17,294 nucleotides of DNA from contig JAFSZW010000103.1 in NCBI GenBank assembly GCA_017458865.1, positions 1-17,294 on the forward strand, read 5' to 3'. Numbering within the stretch: the first letter of the stretch is position 1; every line of letters begins with the position of its first letter. The translations under genes and the position numbers were made by a program. Origin of the DNA: Clostridia bacterium (GTDB lineage Bacteria > Bacillota > Clostridia > Christensenellales > Aristaeellaceae). The notes under the pieces were generated by a model that was not told where the DNA came from, searched no databases, and saw only the letters and a list, made by a program, of their open reading frames with translations. Below, in pieces: positions 7,435 to 13,821 of this stretch.

Positions 7435-8121
7435 TCAGTCCTCAAGTGCCTTGTAGGCGATGGCAGCCAGCGCACCGCCAACCAGCGGACCAACGATGAA
7501 GACCCACAGTTGAGCGAGCGGTGTGGCATTGCCGTTGAAAGCGGCAAAGATGGCGGGTCCAATGCTGCGGGCGGGGTTGACACTGGTGCCGGTAAGGCCG
7601 ATGCCGAGAATGTGAACGAGTACGAGCGACAGGCCGATCACGAGACCGCCGAAGGAGCCATGGTTGGCTTTCTTTGAGGTTACGCCCATGATTGCCATGA
7701 CGAAGATAAAGGTCAGGACGATTTCAACGATGAGTCCGGCAAATGCGTTTCCGCCAACGCCGGCAAGACCATTGGCACCGAATCCGCCGGTAGCATCTGT
7801 AACGCCGCCGAGACCGAAGATGCAGGCGAGCACGGCAGAGCCGCAGAATGCGCCGATGCACTGGGAGACGGCATATGAGATAAACTCACCCGTGGTGATG
7901 TCGCCGCGGAGCATGAATGCCAGCGAAACGGCCGGATTGATGTGACATCCGGAGATGTTGCCGATGGAATAGGCCATCGCGACGATGGTCAGACCAAAGG
8001 CGAGCGCGGTAAGAAGATAGCCACTGCCATTGACGGCGTCACAGCCGACGAGCATGGCAGTACCGCAGCCGACGATAACCAGTACGGCTGTGCCGATTGC
8101 CTCAGCAATACTCTTTTTCAT
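7435..8121 (-). CDS. Aquaporin Z-like water channel (MIP family)
   Basis: A 228-residue six-helix membrane channel of the major intrinsic protein family, close to AqpZ in length and sequence. Both pore motifs are present: HINPAV (Asn62-Pro63-Ala64) and SVNPARS (Asn182-Pro183-Ala184). By alignment with AqpZ the selectivity filter is Phe42, His170, Thr179, Arg185. This is the narrow water-type set, so water rather than glycerol is the expected substrate. The frame stays open to a TTG at 8139, but the ATG at 8121 has an AGGGGG site 9 nt upstream and gives the standard MKKSIAEAIGT start. It has its own promoter and terminator, so it is monocistronic. The channel probably serves osmotic adjustment. 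Confidence 0.93.
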   Translation of the reverse strand: MKKSIAEAIGTAVLVIVGCGTAMLVGCDAVNGSGYLLTALAFGLTIVAMAYSIGNISGCHINPAVSLAFMLRGDITTGEFISYAVSQCIGAFCGSAVLACIFGLGGVTDATGGFGANGLAGVGGNAFAGLIVEIVLTFIFVMAIMGVTSKKANHGSFGGLVIGLSLVLVHILGIGLTGTSVNPARSIGPAIFAAFNGNATPLAQLWVFIVGPLVGGALAAIAYKALED

Positions 8122-8167
8122 GATGATATACCCCCTCAAATGTTATGGTTTGGTAAATTCCTGCAAT

Positions 8168-8196
8168 ATTATATCATCTGGCGTGCGGGGCATCAA
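8168..8196 (-). promoter_or_regulatory. Promoter of the aquaporin gene
   Basis: On the minus strand, -35 TTGATG (8196-8191), a 17-bp spacer and a perfect -10 TATAAT (8173-8168). The start would be near 8161, giving a leader of about 40 nt. Confidence 0.8.
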
Positions 8197-8402
8197 GTGA
8201 TTTTATCAGGATGTCTGAGGAGCGCCATCCTGCCATCCTGCCGGCAGTGCATCGGGGGATAACCGTGATGTGTAGGCGGATGCGTTTGCTCTTCCGGACA
8301 GAAAGGAATCCGAATAATGATCTGTCAACGATATGTTTTTAGTCAGTCCGGCAGACTGATATACCACGCCGCGTTAAATTCACCAATTCGTGCCTGCATA
8401 TC
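8197..8402. other. Divergent intergenic region between aquaporin and birA
   Basis: No gene recognised. It contains a CTGCCGGCAG palindrome (8238-8247) and a short inverted repeat TCAGTC/GACTGA (8343-8359) about 45 bp upstream of the birA -35. I looked for a BirA operator of the TTGT(A/T)AAC...GTT(A/T)ACAA type and did not find one. Confidence 0.35.
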
Positions 8403-8431
8403 TTGAATATGAACAGTTTCTCTGATACAAT
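8403..8431 (+). promoter_or_regulatory. Promoter of the birA-acpS-nnrDE operon
   Basis: -35 TTGAAT (8403-8408), 17-bp spacer, -10 TACAAT (8426-8431). A TG dinucleotide one base before the -10 makes an extended -10 element that would offset the imperfect -35. The transcript would start near 8438. Confidence 0.65.
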
Positions 8432-8468
8432 TTGACACAATAGATCTATTATATTTGAGGATATCGTT

Positions 8469-9434
8469 ATGTTGAATGAGGTATTACGGGCACTTCAGTC
8501 AGAGGAGATTGTTTCCGGCGGAGAACTGGCCCGTACGATGGGGGTGACCCGGGCGGCAGTCTGGAAGCAGGTAACGCTGCTCCGCGAACGGGGATTCAAT
8601 ATTGAGACAGTGGGCCGCCAGGGATACCATCTGATCAGCTGCCCGGACCTTCTCATGGAACCGCTGATTGAGCATGACCTTGGCACAGTCTGGGCCGGAC
8701 AGCGCGTCATCTGCTATGACAGTGTTGACTCGACGAACCGGGTGCTAAAAAAGCTGGCCTCAGAGGGTGCAGAACACGGAACGCTTGTTCTGGCGGATGA
8801 GCAGACCGGAGGCAGGGGCCGCCGCGGACGCGGGTGGCTGACACCAAAGGGAACATCCATTGCCATGTCCCTGCTGCTTCGCCCGGATATGCATCCATCC
8901 AGGGTCCCCATTCTGTCGCTTGGCACGTCTGTTGCCATTGCAAAAGGCATCAATGCGGTCACTGGTCTTCCGGTCAGGATCAAGTGGCCTAACGATATCA
9001 TCTGCAACGGGAAAAAGCTATGTGGTATCCTCCTTGAGATGGATGCCAATGAAGAGCATGTGGAATATGTGGTCGCCGGTGCGGGCATCAATGTCCATCT
9101 TACTGAGATCCCGGAGGAAATCCAGGCAACAGCAACCTCTCTGGATATTGAATGCGGTCGTCCGGTTTCGCGAATCGAGATCATCCGGGCAGTTCTGCGG
9201 GCAGCGGAGGAGACGGAACAGATGATCCGTGAGGGCAGACTGATGGAAACCTATCTGGCCTTGTCTGCGACCCTGGGACGTCCCGTATCCGTTCAGGGTG
9301 TCCGGGAAAGCTTTACAGGCATTGCTGAGTCGATCAGGGAAGATGGTACCCTGGCAGTCCGCACAGATGCCGGTGAACTGCGTGAGGTTATGGCCGGCGA
9401 TGTTTCTGTGAGGGGACTGATGGGATATGTCTGA
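8469..9434 (+). CDS. birA: Bifunctional biotin-protein ligase / repressor BirA
   Basis: A 321-residue BirA with all three domains. Residues 1-55 form a winged helix-turn-helix (GELARTMGVTRAAVWKQV). Residues about 75-265 are the biotin-ligase core, and 268-321 are the C-terminal beta domain. Ligase motifs are intact: GGRGRRGRGW (114-123, the biotinyl-adenylate loop), KWPNDI (172-177), KLCGILLE (183-190) and GAGINV (204-209). It makes biotinyl-5'-AMP and transfers biotin to carboxylase or decarboxylase carrier domains in the cytosol. The HTH implies it can also repress biotin genes, but none lie in this window. The ATG has a TGAGGA site 7 nt upstream. The last 8 nt overlap acpS, so the two are translated together. 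Confidence 0.95.
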   Translation: MLNEVLRALQSEEIVSGGELARTMGVTRAAVWKQVTLLRERGFNIETVGRQGYHLISCPDLLMEPLIEHDLGTVWAGQRVICYDSVDSTNRVLKKLASEGAEHGTLVLADEQTGGRGRRGRGWLTPKGTSIAMSLLLRPDMHPSRVPILSLGTSVAIAKGINAVTGLPVRIKWPNDIICNGKKLCGILLEMDANEEHVEYVVAGAGINVHLTEIPEEIQATATSLDIECGRPVSRIEIIRAVLRAAEETEQMIREGRLMETYLALSATLGRPVSVQGVRESFTGIAESIREDGTLAVRTDAGELREVMAGDVSVRGLMGYV

Positions 9435-9804
9435 TGTCCGCGGCGTTGGGGTGGACCTGTGCAGTATAGACCGGATTGAAAAGGCCATAAAGCGGGAACA
9501 CTTCAAGGAACGCGTCTTTACGCAGCAGGAAATTGTCTATTTTACGCGAAACGGGCGAGTGGTGGCGGAGAGTGCAGCTGCCATGTTTGCGGCCAAGGAA
9601 GCTGTTTCCAAAGCGCTTGGAACGGGCTTCCTGACCGGCATTATGCCAGAACATGTAGAAGTCGTTCACGATGATCGCGGTGCACCGGGAATTGTCCTGC
9701 ACGGCCCGGCTGAGGAAAGGCTCAGGGAGCTGGGCGGCAGCCAGGTGCATATCAGCCTCAGCCATGAGGCAAACAGTGCAGTTGCTTTTGCCGTGGTTTC
9801 ATGA
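9427..9804 (+). CDS. acpS: Holo-[acyl-carrier-protein] synthase
   Basis: A 125-residue phosphopantetheinyl transferase of the small trimeric AcpS class. It moves 4'-phosphopantetheine from coenzyme A to a serine of apo-ACP, activating fatty acid synthesis. Seen motifs: GVGVDLCSIDRIEKA with Mg ligand Asp10, FAAKEAVSKALGTG with Glu58, and the C-terminal HISLSHE (108-114). Length matches the family. The start overlaps the end of birA by 8 nt and has a GAGGGG stretch upstream. The nnrDE gene starts 85 nt after the stop; acpS-nnrDE adjacency is common in Bacillota. Confidence 0.95.
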   Translation: MSDVRGVGVDLCSIDRIEKAIKREHFKERVFTQQEIVYFTRNGRVVAESAAAMFAAKEAVSKALGTGFLTGIMPEHVEVVHDDRGAPGIVLHGPAEERLRELGGSQVHISLSHEANSAVAFAVVS

Positions 9805-9855
9805 GATGGTCAATTGGATAACCGATCCTGTTTTACAGTCAGATTCTTTCGAAAC

Positions 9856-9869
9856 GCAGCTACGGCTGC
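9856..9869 (+). other. Small stable hairpin with UACG loop in acpS-nnrDE gap
   Basis: A 5-bp stem GCAGC/GCTGC closes a TACG loop through a C-G pair, an arrangement known to be very stable in RNA. It lies 20 nt before the nnrDE start and just ahead of its GGGAGG site. It lacks a T tract, so it is not a clear terminator. It might modulate processing or translation of nnrDE (inference). Confidence 0.35.
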
Positions 9870-9889
9870 CGCTTTCATGGGAGGACAAG

Positions 9890-11377
9890 ATGATTAAGAC
9901 GATTTCACCGCAGGATATGCAGGAAATGGAGCACGCTTTTCTGGACGGAACAGGGTATCCATCCATTCTGCTGATGGAACATGCAGCTCAGGCTGTGACG
10001 GATGCGCTTGCACGCTACGTATCACCCAAATCCTGCGTACTCTTTGTCTGCGGCGGCGGAAATAACGGCGGGGACGGATGCGCAGCAGCAAGACTGTGGA
10101 TGCAGATGGGCGGTCAGGCTGAGGTCTGGTTGATGAAGAGCCCCTCTCAGATGAAAGGAGATGCTGGCATCAATGCACTTCTGCTGAGCGCATGCGGGGC
10201 CAGGATGCGGATCCTTTACAGCGAAGTGCCTGAGCTGCCGGCAGGCTGTACCGGCATCGTGGATGCCCTGTATGGGACAGGCCTGTCACGACCGCTTGAC
10301 GGCATCTCCATAGAAATCGTCGAAAAGATCAATGGCAGCGGTCTGCCTGTAATCGCTGTCGACATTCCGTCCGGTGTAGACGGTGCCACGGGAAAGGCAG
10401 AAACTGTTGCCGTTCAGGCGACAGAGACGGTGACCTTTCACCGCGCGAAGCACGGTCATTTCCTGTATCCCGGCCGCGACCTGACCGGGAAGCTGACCAT
10501 TGCTGATATTGGCATTCTGGGCGAATGGGACGGCGCGCAGGGAATAGACATTCTGGAGGAATCAGATGCACTTGCCATGCTGCCGCAGCGTCCCCGGAAC
10601 TGCCATAAGGGAACGTTCGGCCATGTGCTGGTCGTTGCCGGCAGTGAGGGTATGAGCGGCGCAGCGACACTTTGTACGCGTGCTGTTCTTCGCTCCGGCG
10701 CCGGCCTTGCGACTGTTGCCTGCACATTCCCGTCCCTTTCAGTCCTCCAGACGAATGCACCGTGTGCCATGGCGAGCGTTGTTTCGGACACGGATCACAT
10801 TGAAGCAGCCTCCTGCCAGGAACTCAAAATGCTGATGGAGGGAAAGTCCGCTCTGGCAATAGGCCCGGGCCTTGGACGCAATGAGGATACCTGGACGGCC
10901 ATTCTGCCGCTGATTGAGTCAGATGTGCCGAAAGTCATTGATGCAGATGCGTTGTTCCTGCTGGCCAAATACGGCGGCAAAACAGGCAGAAATACCGTTC
11001 TGACGCCGCATGCCGGTGAAATGGCACGGCTTTGCGGCGCAAAGACGCAGAAAATAACGGATTCACCGATAGAGTTTGCGCAGCAACTGGCGGCGGATAT
11101 GAACTGCTGCGTGCTGCTGAAGGGATCCACGACGGTGATTGCCCAGGGCGAGGAACTGGCCATGAATATCACGGGCAGTGATGCCATGGCAACGGGCGGA
11201 TCCGGCGATGTGCTGACCGGCATGATTGCTGCCCTTCTCGCACAGGGCTGCCTGCCGTCCGAGGCAGCTCGCCTTGGTGCCTTCTATCATGGACTCGCCG
11301 GAGAGCGTGCTGCGGAGGTTTTCGGTGCCCGTGCAGTGACCGCCTGGGACATCTGCGAGAACATTCGAATTGGCTAA
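9890..11377 (+). CDS. nnrDE: Bifunctional NAD(P)H-hydrate epimerase / ADP-dependent dehydratase
   Basis: A 495-residue two-domain repair enzyme. The N-terminal YjeF_N epimerase (about 1-215) has GGGNNGGDG (55-63) and VDIPSGVDGATG (158-169). It interconverts R and S forms of hydrated NAD(P)H. The C-terminal ribokinase-like dehydratase (about 235-495) has KGTFGHVLVVAGS (240-252), GPGLG (325-329), LTPHAGE (371-377), KGSTTV (411-416) and GSGDVLTG (437-444). It removes water from the S form using ADP. The reading frame is open much further upstream into acpS, but the ATG at 9890 has GGGAGG 5-6 nt before it and gives the normal family start (MIKTISPQDMQEME). An in-frame ATG at 9806 has no ribosome site. 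It is the last gene of the birA operon and is followed by a terminator. Confidence 0.95.
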   Translation: MIKTISPQDMQEMEHAFLDGTGYPSILLMEHAAQAVTDALARYVSPKSCVLFVCGGGNNGGDGCAAARLWMQMGGQAEVWLMKSPSQMKGDAGINALLLSACGARMRILYSEVPELPAGCTGIVDALYGTGLSRPLDGISIEIVEKINGSGLPVIAVDIPSGVDGATGKAETVAVQATETVTFHRAKHGHFLYPGRDLTGKLTIADIGILGEWDGAQGIDILEESDALAMLPQRPRNCHKGTFGHVLVVAGSEGMSGAATLCTRAVLRSGAGLATVACTFPSLSVLQTNAPCAMASVVSDTDHIEAASCQELKMLMEGKSALAIGPGLGRNEDTWTAILPLIESDVPKVIDADALFLLAKYGGKTGRNTVLTPHAGEMARLCGAKTQKITDSPIEFAQQLAADMNCCVLLKGSTTVIAQGEELAMNITGSDAMATGGSGDVLTGMIAALLAQGCLPSEAARLGAFYHGLAGERAAEVFGARAVTAWDICENIRIG

Positions 11378-11398
11378 ACCACCTGAATGCCACAAACG

Positions 11399-11451
11399 GC
11401 CCGGGTGCAGGTGCAGTTTATGGAAGCTGAACTGCCTGCCCCGGGCATTTT
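11399..11451 (+). terminator. Terminator after nnrDE
   Basis: A long GC-rich stem (GCCCGGG, GCAGG and CAGTT pairing with AACTG, CCTGC and CCCGGGC) with two small bulges, an 11-nt loop and a following ATTTTAT. It begins 21 nt after the nnrDE stop. Confidence 0.8.
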
Positions 11452-11713
11452 ATATGACCGGCAGGGGTTGCCCGTTGCTTTTTTGTGGTTTTGCCGTTGT
11501 CACTTTTCCGCCTGTTTTTAAGCATGTGCACATGTTCTGACTGGGGAAAACGGACGGATAACAGGGAATGCGAGAAGTTCATCCATCCAGCTGTAATATG
11601 TGCAGAATGTCTATAACATGTCGAGCAAAATGCGACTTATAAGACAAACGGACTGATCCTGGCTTGTAAATGACGTATGCAAAATGCATAAAAACAGAAT
11701 AGGCTTTTAGGTA
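11452..11713. other. Intergenic DNA upstream of the tRNA-Ser pair
   Basis: No gene recognised. It contains T-rich stretches after the terminator, a perfect 12-bp palindrome CATGTGCACATG (11523-11534), and an inverted repeat TATGCA-AAA-TGCATA (11676-11690) in an AT-rich segment just upstream of the tRNA promoter, where UP-element-like sequence would lie. Confidence 0.35.
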
Positions 11714-11742
11714 TTGACAAAAAACCTGTCCAGCCATATAAT
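11714..11742 (+). promoter_or_regulatory. Perfect consensus promoter of the tRNA-Ser operon
   Basis: TTGACA (11714-11719), exactly 17 bp, TATAAT (11737-11742). Both hexamers match the sigma-A consensus in full. The transcript would begin near 11749, about 19 nt before the first tRNA. Confidence 0.92.
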
Positions 11743-11767
11743 AGGCAAGTCCGCTAGGTCATGGCTT

Positions 11768-11853
11768 GGAGAGATGGCCGAGGGGTTTAAGGCGCTGGTC
11801 TTGAAAACCAGTGATACCGCAAGGTACCGGGGGTTCGAATCCCTCTCTCTCCG
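11768..11853 (+). tRNA. tRNA-Ser (anticodon UGA)
   Basis: Cloverleaf: acceptor GGAGAGA pairs with TCTCTCC. The anticodon stem CTGGT/ACCAG encloses loop CTTGAAA, with anticodon TGA. A long variable arm (TACC-GCAA-GGTA) marks a class II tRNA, and the T loop is GTTCGAATC. The discriminator is G73, as in serine tRNAs. The CCA end is not encoded (sequence continues CTAATTT), so it must be added by tRNA nucleotidyltransferase. It reads UCA and related codons. Confidence 0.95.
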
Positions 11854-11879
11854 CTAATTTCATATTTTACTGGCCATAC

Positions 11880-11971
11880 GCGGAAGTACCCAAGTGGCCA
11901 AAGGGGCTCCCCTGCTAAGGGAGTAGCGCTCGTGAAGGGCGGCGTGGGTTCAAATCCCACCTTCCGCGCCA
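11880..11971 (+). tRNA. tRNA-Ser (anticodon GCU)
   Basis: Acceptor GCGGAAG pairs with CTTCCGC. The anticodon stem CTCCC/GGGAG holds loop CTGCTAA, with anticodon GCT. It has a long variable arm, the T arm GTGGG-TTCAAAT-CCCAC and discriminator G. Here CCA is encoded (11969-11971), unlike the neighbour 26 nt upstream. It reads AGC and AGU codons. Both tRNAs share one promoter and one terminator. Confidence 0.95.
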
Positions 11972-11974
11972 TAG

Positions 11975-12011
11975 CAGACAGTATCTGATGACAGTTACTG
12001 TCTGTTTTTTT
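11975..12011 (+). terminator. Rho-independent terminator of the tRNA-Ser operon
   Basis: A 9-bp stem CAGACAGTA/TACTGTCTG with a 12-nt loop followed by seven T, starting 4 nt after the second tRNA. Confidence 0.9.
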
Positions 12012-12107
12012 ATTTGGCAAAGCGCAATAGGCACAAGGTGTGTGATCCGGTTCATTCCGGATTTGCAGGTGAGGCCGGGCAGCCTTCTCTTCTGATCCCA
12101 GAGGTGC

Positions 12108-12145
12108 CAAAGGGAAAGAAAGCGCCCCGGCTTTGGCCGGGGCGC
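12108..12145 (-). terminator. Terminator of the DUF362 ferredoxin gene
   Basis: A perfect 10-bp, all-G/C stem GCGCCCCGGC/GCCGGGGCGC with a 4-nt loop (12122-12145). On the minus strand it is followed by a pyrimidine tract TTTCTTTCCC. It sits about 65 nt past the stop of the gene at 12210. Confidence 0.8.
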
Positions 12146-12209
12146 CTATCAGGAGAATTGAGTTCTGAGGGGATCGTTCGATCTAAGCACAGTATGTTCA
12201 GGCTTTGCC

Positions 12210-13337
12210 TTATTTCATAACAACCAGCTCATAGTCCCTCGTTCCCAGACCAATCTTCTCGGCATGGGAGAGCGTTTCCTTCCAATGGACATTGGGATTG
12301 CTGTCTATGAAATGATCATGATGGTGATGCCAGTCGGGCTTGGCGAGGTTGTCGCCCAGCTGACTGTTCCGGATGGGTGAGGCCTTCTGGCAAAGGTCCA
12401 CGCATGCCTGGTCAAGTGCCACGGGATCAAAGGAGGCAAGCATGCCCAGATTGGGCAGAATAGGCGCATCGTTTTCGCCGTGGCAGTCACAGTTGGGCGA
12501 TACGTCCATGATAAGGCTGATGTGGAAGCAGGGACGGCCATAGCACACAGCCTGGGTATACTCGGCCATCTTGCAGCACAGCATCTCACCGGCGCTCTCA
12601 TTGATGTTGCTGATGGCATCAAAGGCACATGCGCCGATGCAGCGTCCGCAACCCTTGCAGAGATCGGGATCAATGTAAGCCTTGTGGTCACTGCCGTAGG
12701 AAATGGCATCACTGCCGCATTCCTTGGCACAGTGCCTGCAGCCGCGACAGGCATCCGGGTCTACCCGCGGTGTACCGTCGTTGTGCTGGAGCATCTTGCC
12801 GGCACGGCTGCCGCAGCCCATGCCCAGGTTCTTGATGGCACCGCCGAATCCGGTGGCCTCATGTCCCTTGAAGTGGCTGAGAGAGATGACGATGTCTGCA
12901 TCCATGACAGCTCTGCCGATGAGAGCGGTCTTGCAGTATTCGCCATTGACAACGGGAACCTCAATGTCATCTGTACCGCGCAGACCATCTGCGATAATGA
13001 TGCTGCATCCGGTCGTCATGCTGTTGAAACCGTTGATTTCAGCATTCAGAAGGTGATCTACCGCATTCTTCCGGCTGCCTGGATAGAGCGTGTTGCAGTC
13101 CGTCAGGAACGGCTTGCCGCCCAGCTCCTTGACTACATCCGCTACGGCCTTGGCGTAATTTGGACGCAGAAAGGCAAAGTTGCCAAGTTCACCGAAGTGC
13201 ATTTTGATCGCAACGAATTTTCCGTTGAAATCAATGTTTCCAATGCCGGCTTTTTTGATCAGATTCTGAAGCTTTACCCCCTGGCTTACGCCAATCCGGG
13301 TGCGAAAATCAGTGAAATACACTTTTGTCTGATCCAT
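12210..13337 (-). CDS. DUF362 protein with two [4Fe-4S] ferredoxin motifs
   Basis: A 375-residue cytosolic iron-sulfur protein. Residues 1-180 are the DUF362 region, including SHFKGHEATGFGGAIKNLG (154-172). A bacterial ferredoxin pair follows: Cys197, 200, 203, 207 and Cys227, 230, 233, 237, each CxxCxxCxxxC, so two [4Fe-4S] clusters are expected. Additional cysteines occur at 254-255, 265, 270, 283 and 285, and a histidine cluster HHHHDH at 337-342 near the C-terminus. The family is widespread in anaerobes; an electron-transfer or redox-sensing role is likely, but the partner is not known. The ATG has a repeated GGAGGAGGAGG site 7 nt upstream. It appears monocistronic, with its own promoter and terminator. 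Confidence 0.9.
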   Translation of the reverse strand: MDQTKVYFTDFRTRIGVSQGVKLQNLIKKAGIGNIDFNGKFVAIKMHFGELGNFAFLRPNYAKAVADVVKELGGKPFLTDCNTLYPGSRKNAVDHLLNAEINGFNSMTTGCSIIIADGLRGTDDIEVPVVNGEYCKTALIGRAVMDADIVISLSHFKGHEATGFGGAIKNLGMGCGSRAGKMLQHNDGTPRVDPDACRGCRHCAKECGSDAISYGSDHKAYIDPDLCKGCGRCIGACAFDAISNINESAGEMLCCKMAEYTQAVCYGRPCFHISLIMDVSPNCDCHGENDAPILPNLGMLASFDPVALDQACVDLCQKASPIRNSQLGDNLAKPDWHHHHDHFIDSNPNVHWKETLSHAEKIGLGTRDYELVVMK

Positions 13338-13399
13338 GTTCTTTCCTCCTCCTCCTATTTGCAGGTCATCTTAGTAGCCTGAAAAGAGAATCATATCTT

Positions 13400-13430
13400 A
13401 TTATAACCCCTAAAGCTTACTCTAAGTCAA
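13400..13430 (-). promoter_or_regulatory. Probable promoter of the DUF362 gene
   Basis: On the minus strand, -35 TTGACT (13430-13425) and a perfect -10 TATAAT (13405-13400), but with a 19-bp spacer, which is longer than ideal. No better pair lies between here and the gene. The start would be near 13393, leaving a leader of about 55 nt. Confidence 0.55.
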
Positions 13431-13739
13431 CACCTGTTTTCGATTTTTCTGTCATCAGGGCTTGAATTGCATTGCTGAAACGGAAAAGGGTGCCGGATTT
13501 ACGGTGATGAACCCGGAAACGCAAACCCACGGCGGGAATCAGCTGGCTGAAATGGGGTGTTTCTCTAAAAACAGTGTGAGGCGGCGGAGGATAGTAAGAT
13601 TTCCCGCCGGCAGATGAGCATCGCCTCTCTGAGAGCGGGAAATGGACAGGCCCGAAATGGACTCAGGACGCCTTTGGTCAAAATCGCGCGTGCAGATGCA
13701 TGGACATTCCGGGTAAAGCCTCCGTTTGATGCAGTCAGT
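13431..13739. other. Intergenic DNA between EAL gene terminator and DUF362 promoter
   Basis: No convincing gene or RNA. The open frames here lack ribosome sites and family resemblance. The one clear element is an inverted repeat ATTTCCCGC/GCGGGAAAT (13599-13643) separated by 27 nt that itself carries short complementary pieces, so a branched RNA could form on either strand. Confidence 0.35.
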
Positions 13740-13767
13740 AACAGGGCTGTCAATGGACAGCCCTGTT
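13740..13767 (-). terminator. Hairpin terminator after the EAL gene
   Basis: A perfect 12-bp stem AACAGGGCTGTC/GACAGCCCTGTT with a 4-nt loop, 55 nt after the stop at 13822. No strong T tract follows on either strand, so it may be a weak terminator or mainly protect the 3' end. Confidence 0.6.
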
Positions 13768-13821
13768 TCATCTGATTGCCATGGGTGCAGAGTGAGCGAA
13801 TGCATTCTCTGAAATGACCGG

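Noticed and set aside
8317..8406. 29-codon plus-strand frame before birA, with AAAGGA upstream
   Set aside because: The spacing is long, no promoter precedes it, and it runs into the birA promoter; probably chance.
8432..8455. TTGACA at 8432-8437 as the birA -35
   Set aside because: The possible -10 sequences that follow are only 9 to 12 bp away, too close. The upstream TTGAAT-17-TACAAT pair with extended -10 fits better.
9671..9889. N-terminal extension of nnrDE into acpS
   Set aside because: The extension has no ribosome site, overlaps most of the acpS end in another frame, and is not part of the YjeF family start. The ATG at 9890 follows GGGAGG.
11787..12110. 107-codon minus-strand frame across the tRNA genes (contains KVGFEPTPPF and RGIRTPG)
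   Set aside because: It is the antisense of the two serine tRNAs. Such antisense-tRNA peptides are a well-known false annotation; no ribosome site and no independent family support.
12480..13382. 300-codon plus-strand frame
   Set aside because: It is the antisense shadow of the DUF362 gene, whose iron-sulfur motifs establish the minus strand as coding.
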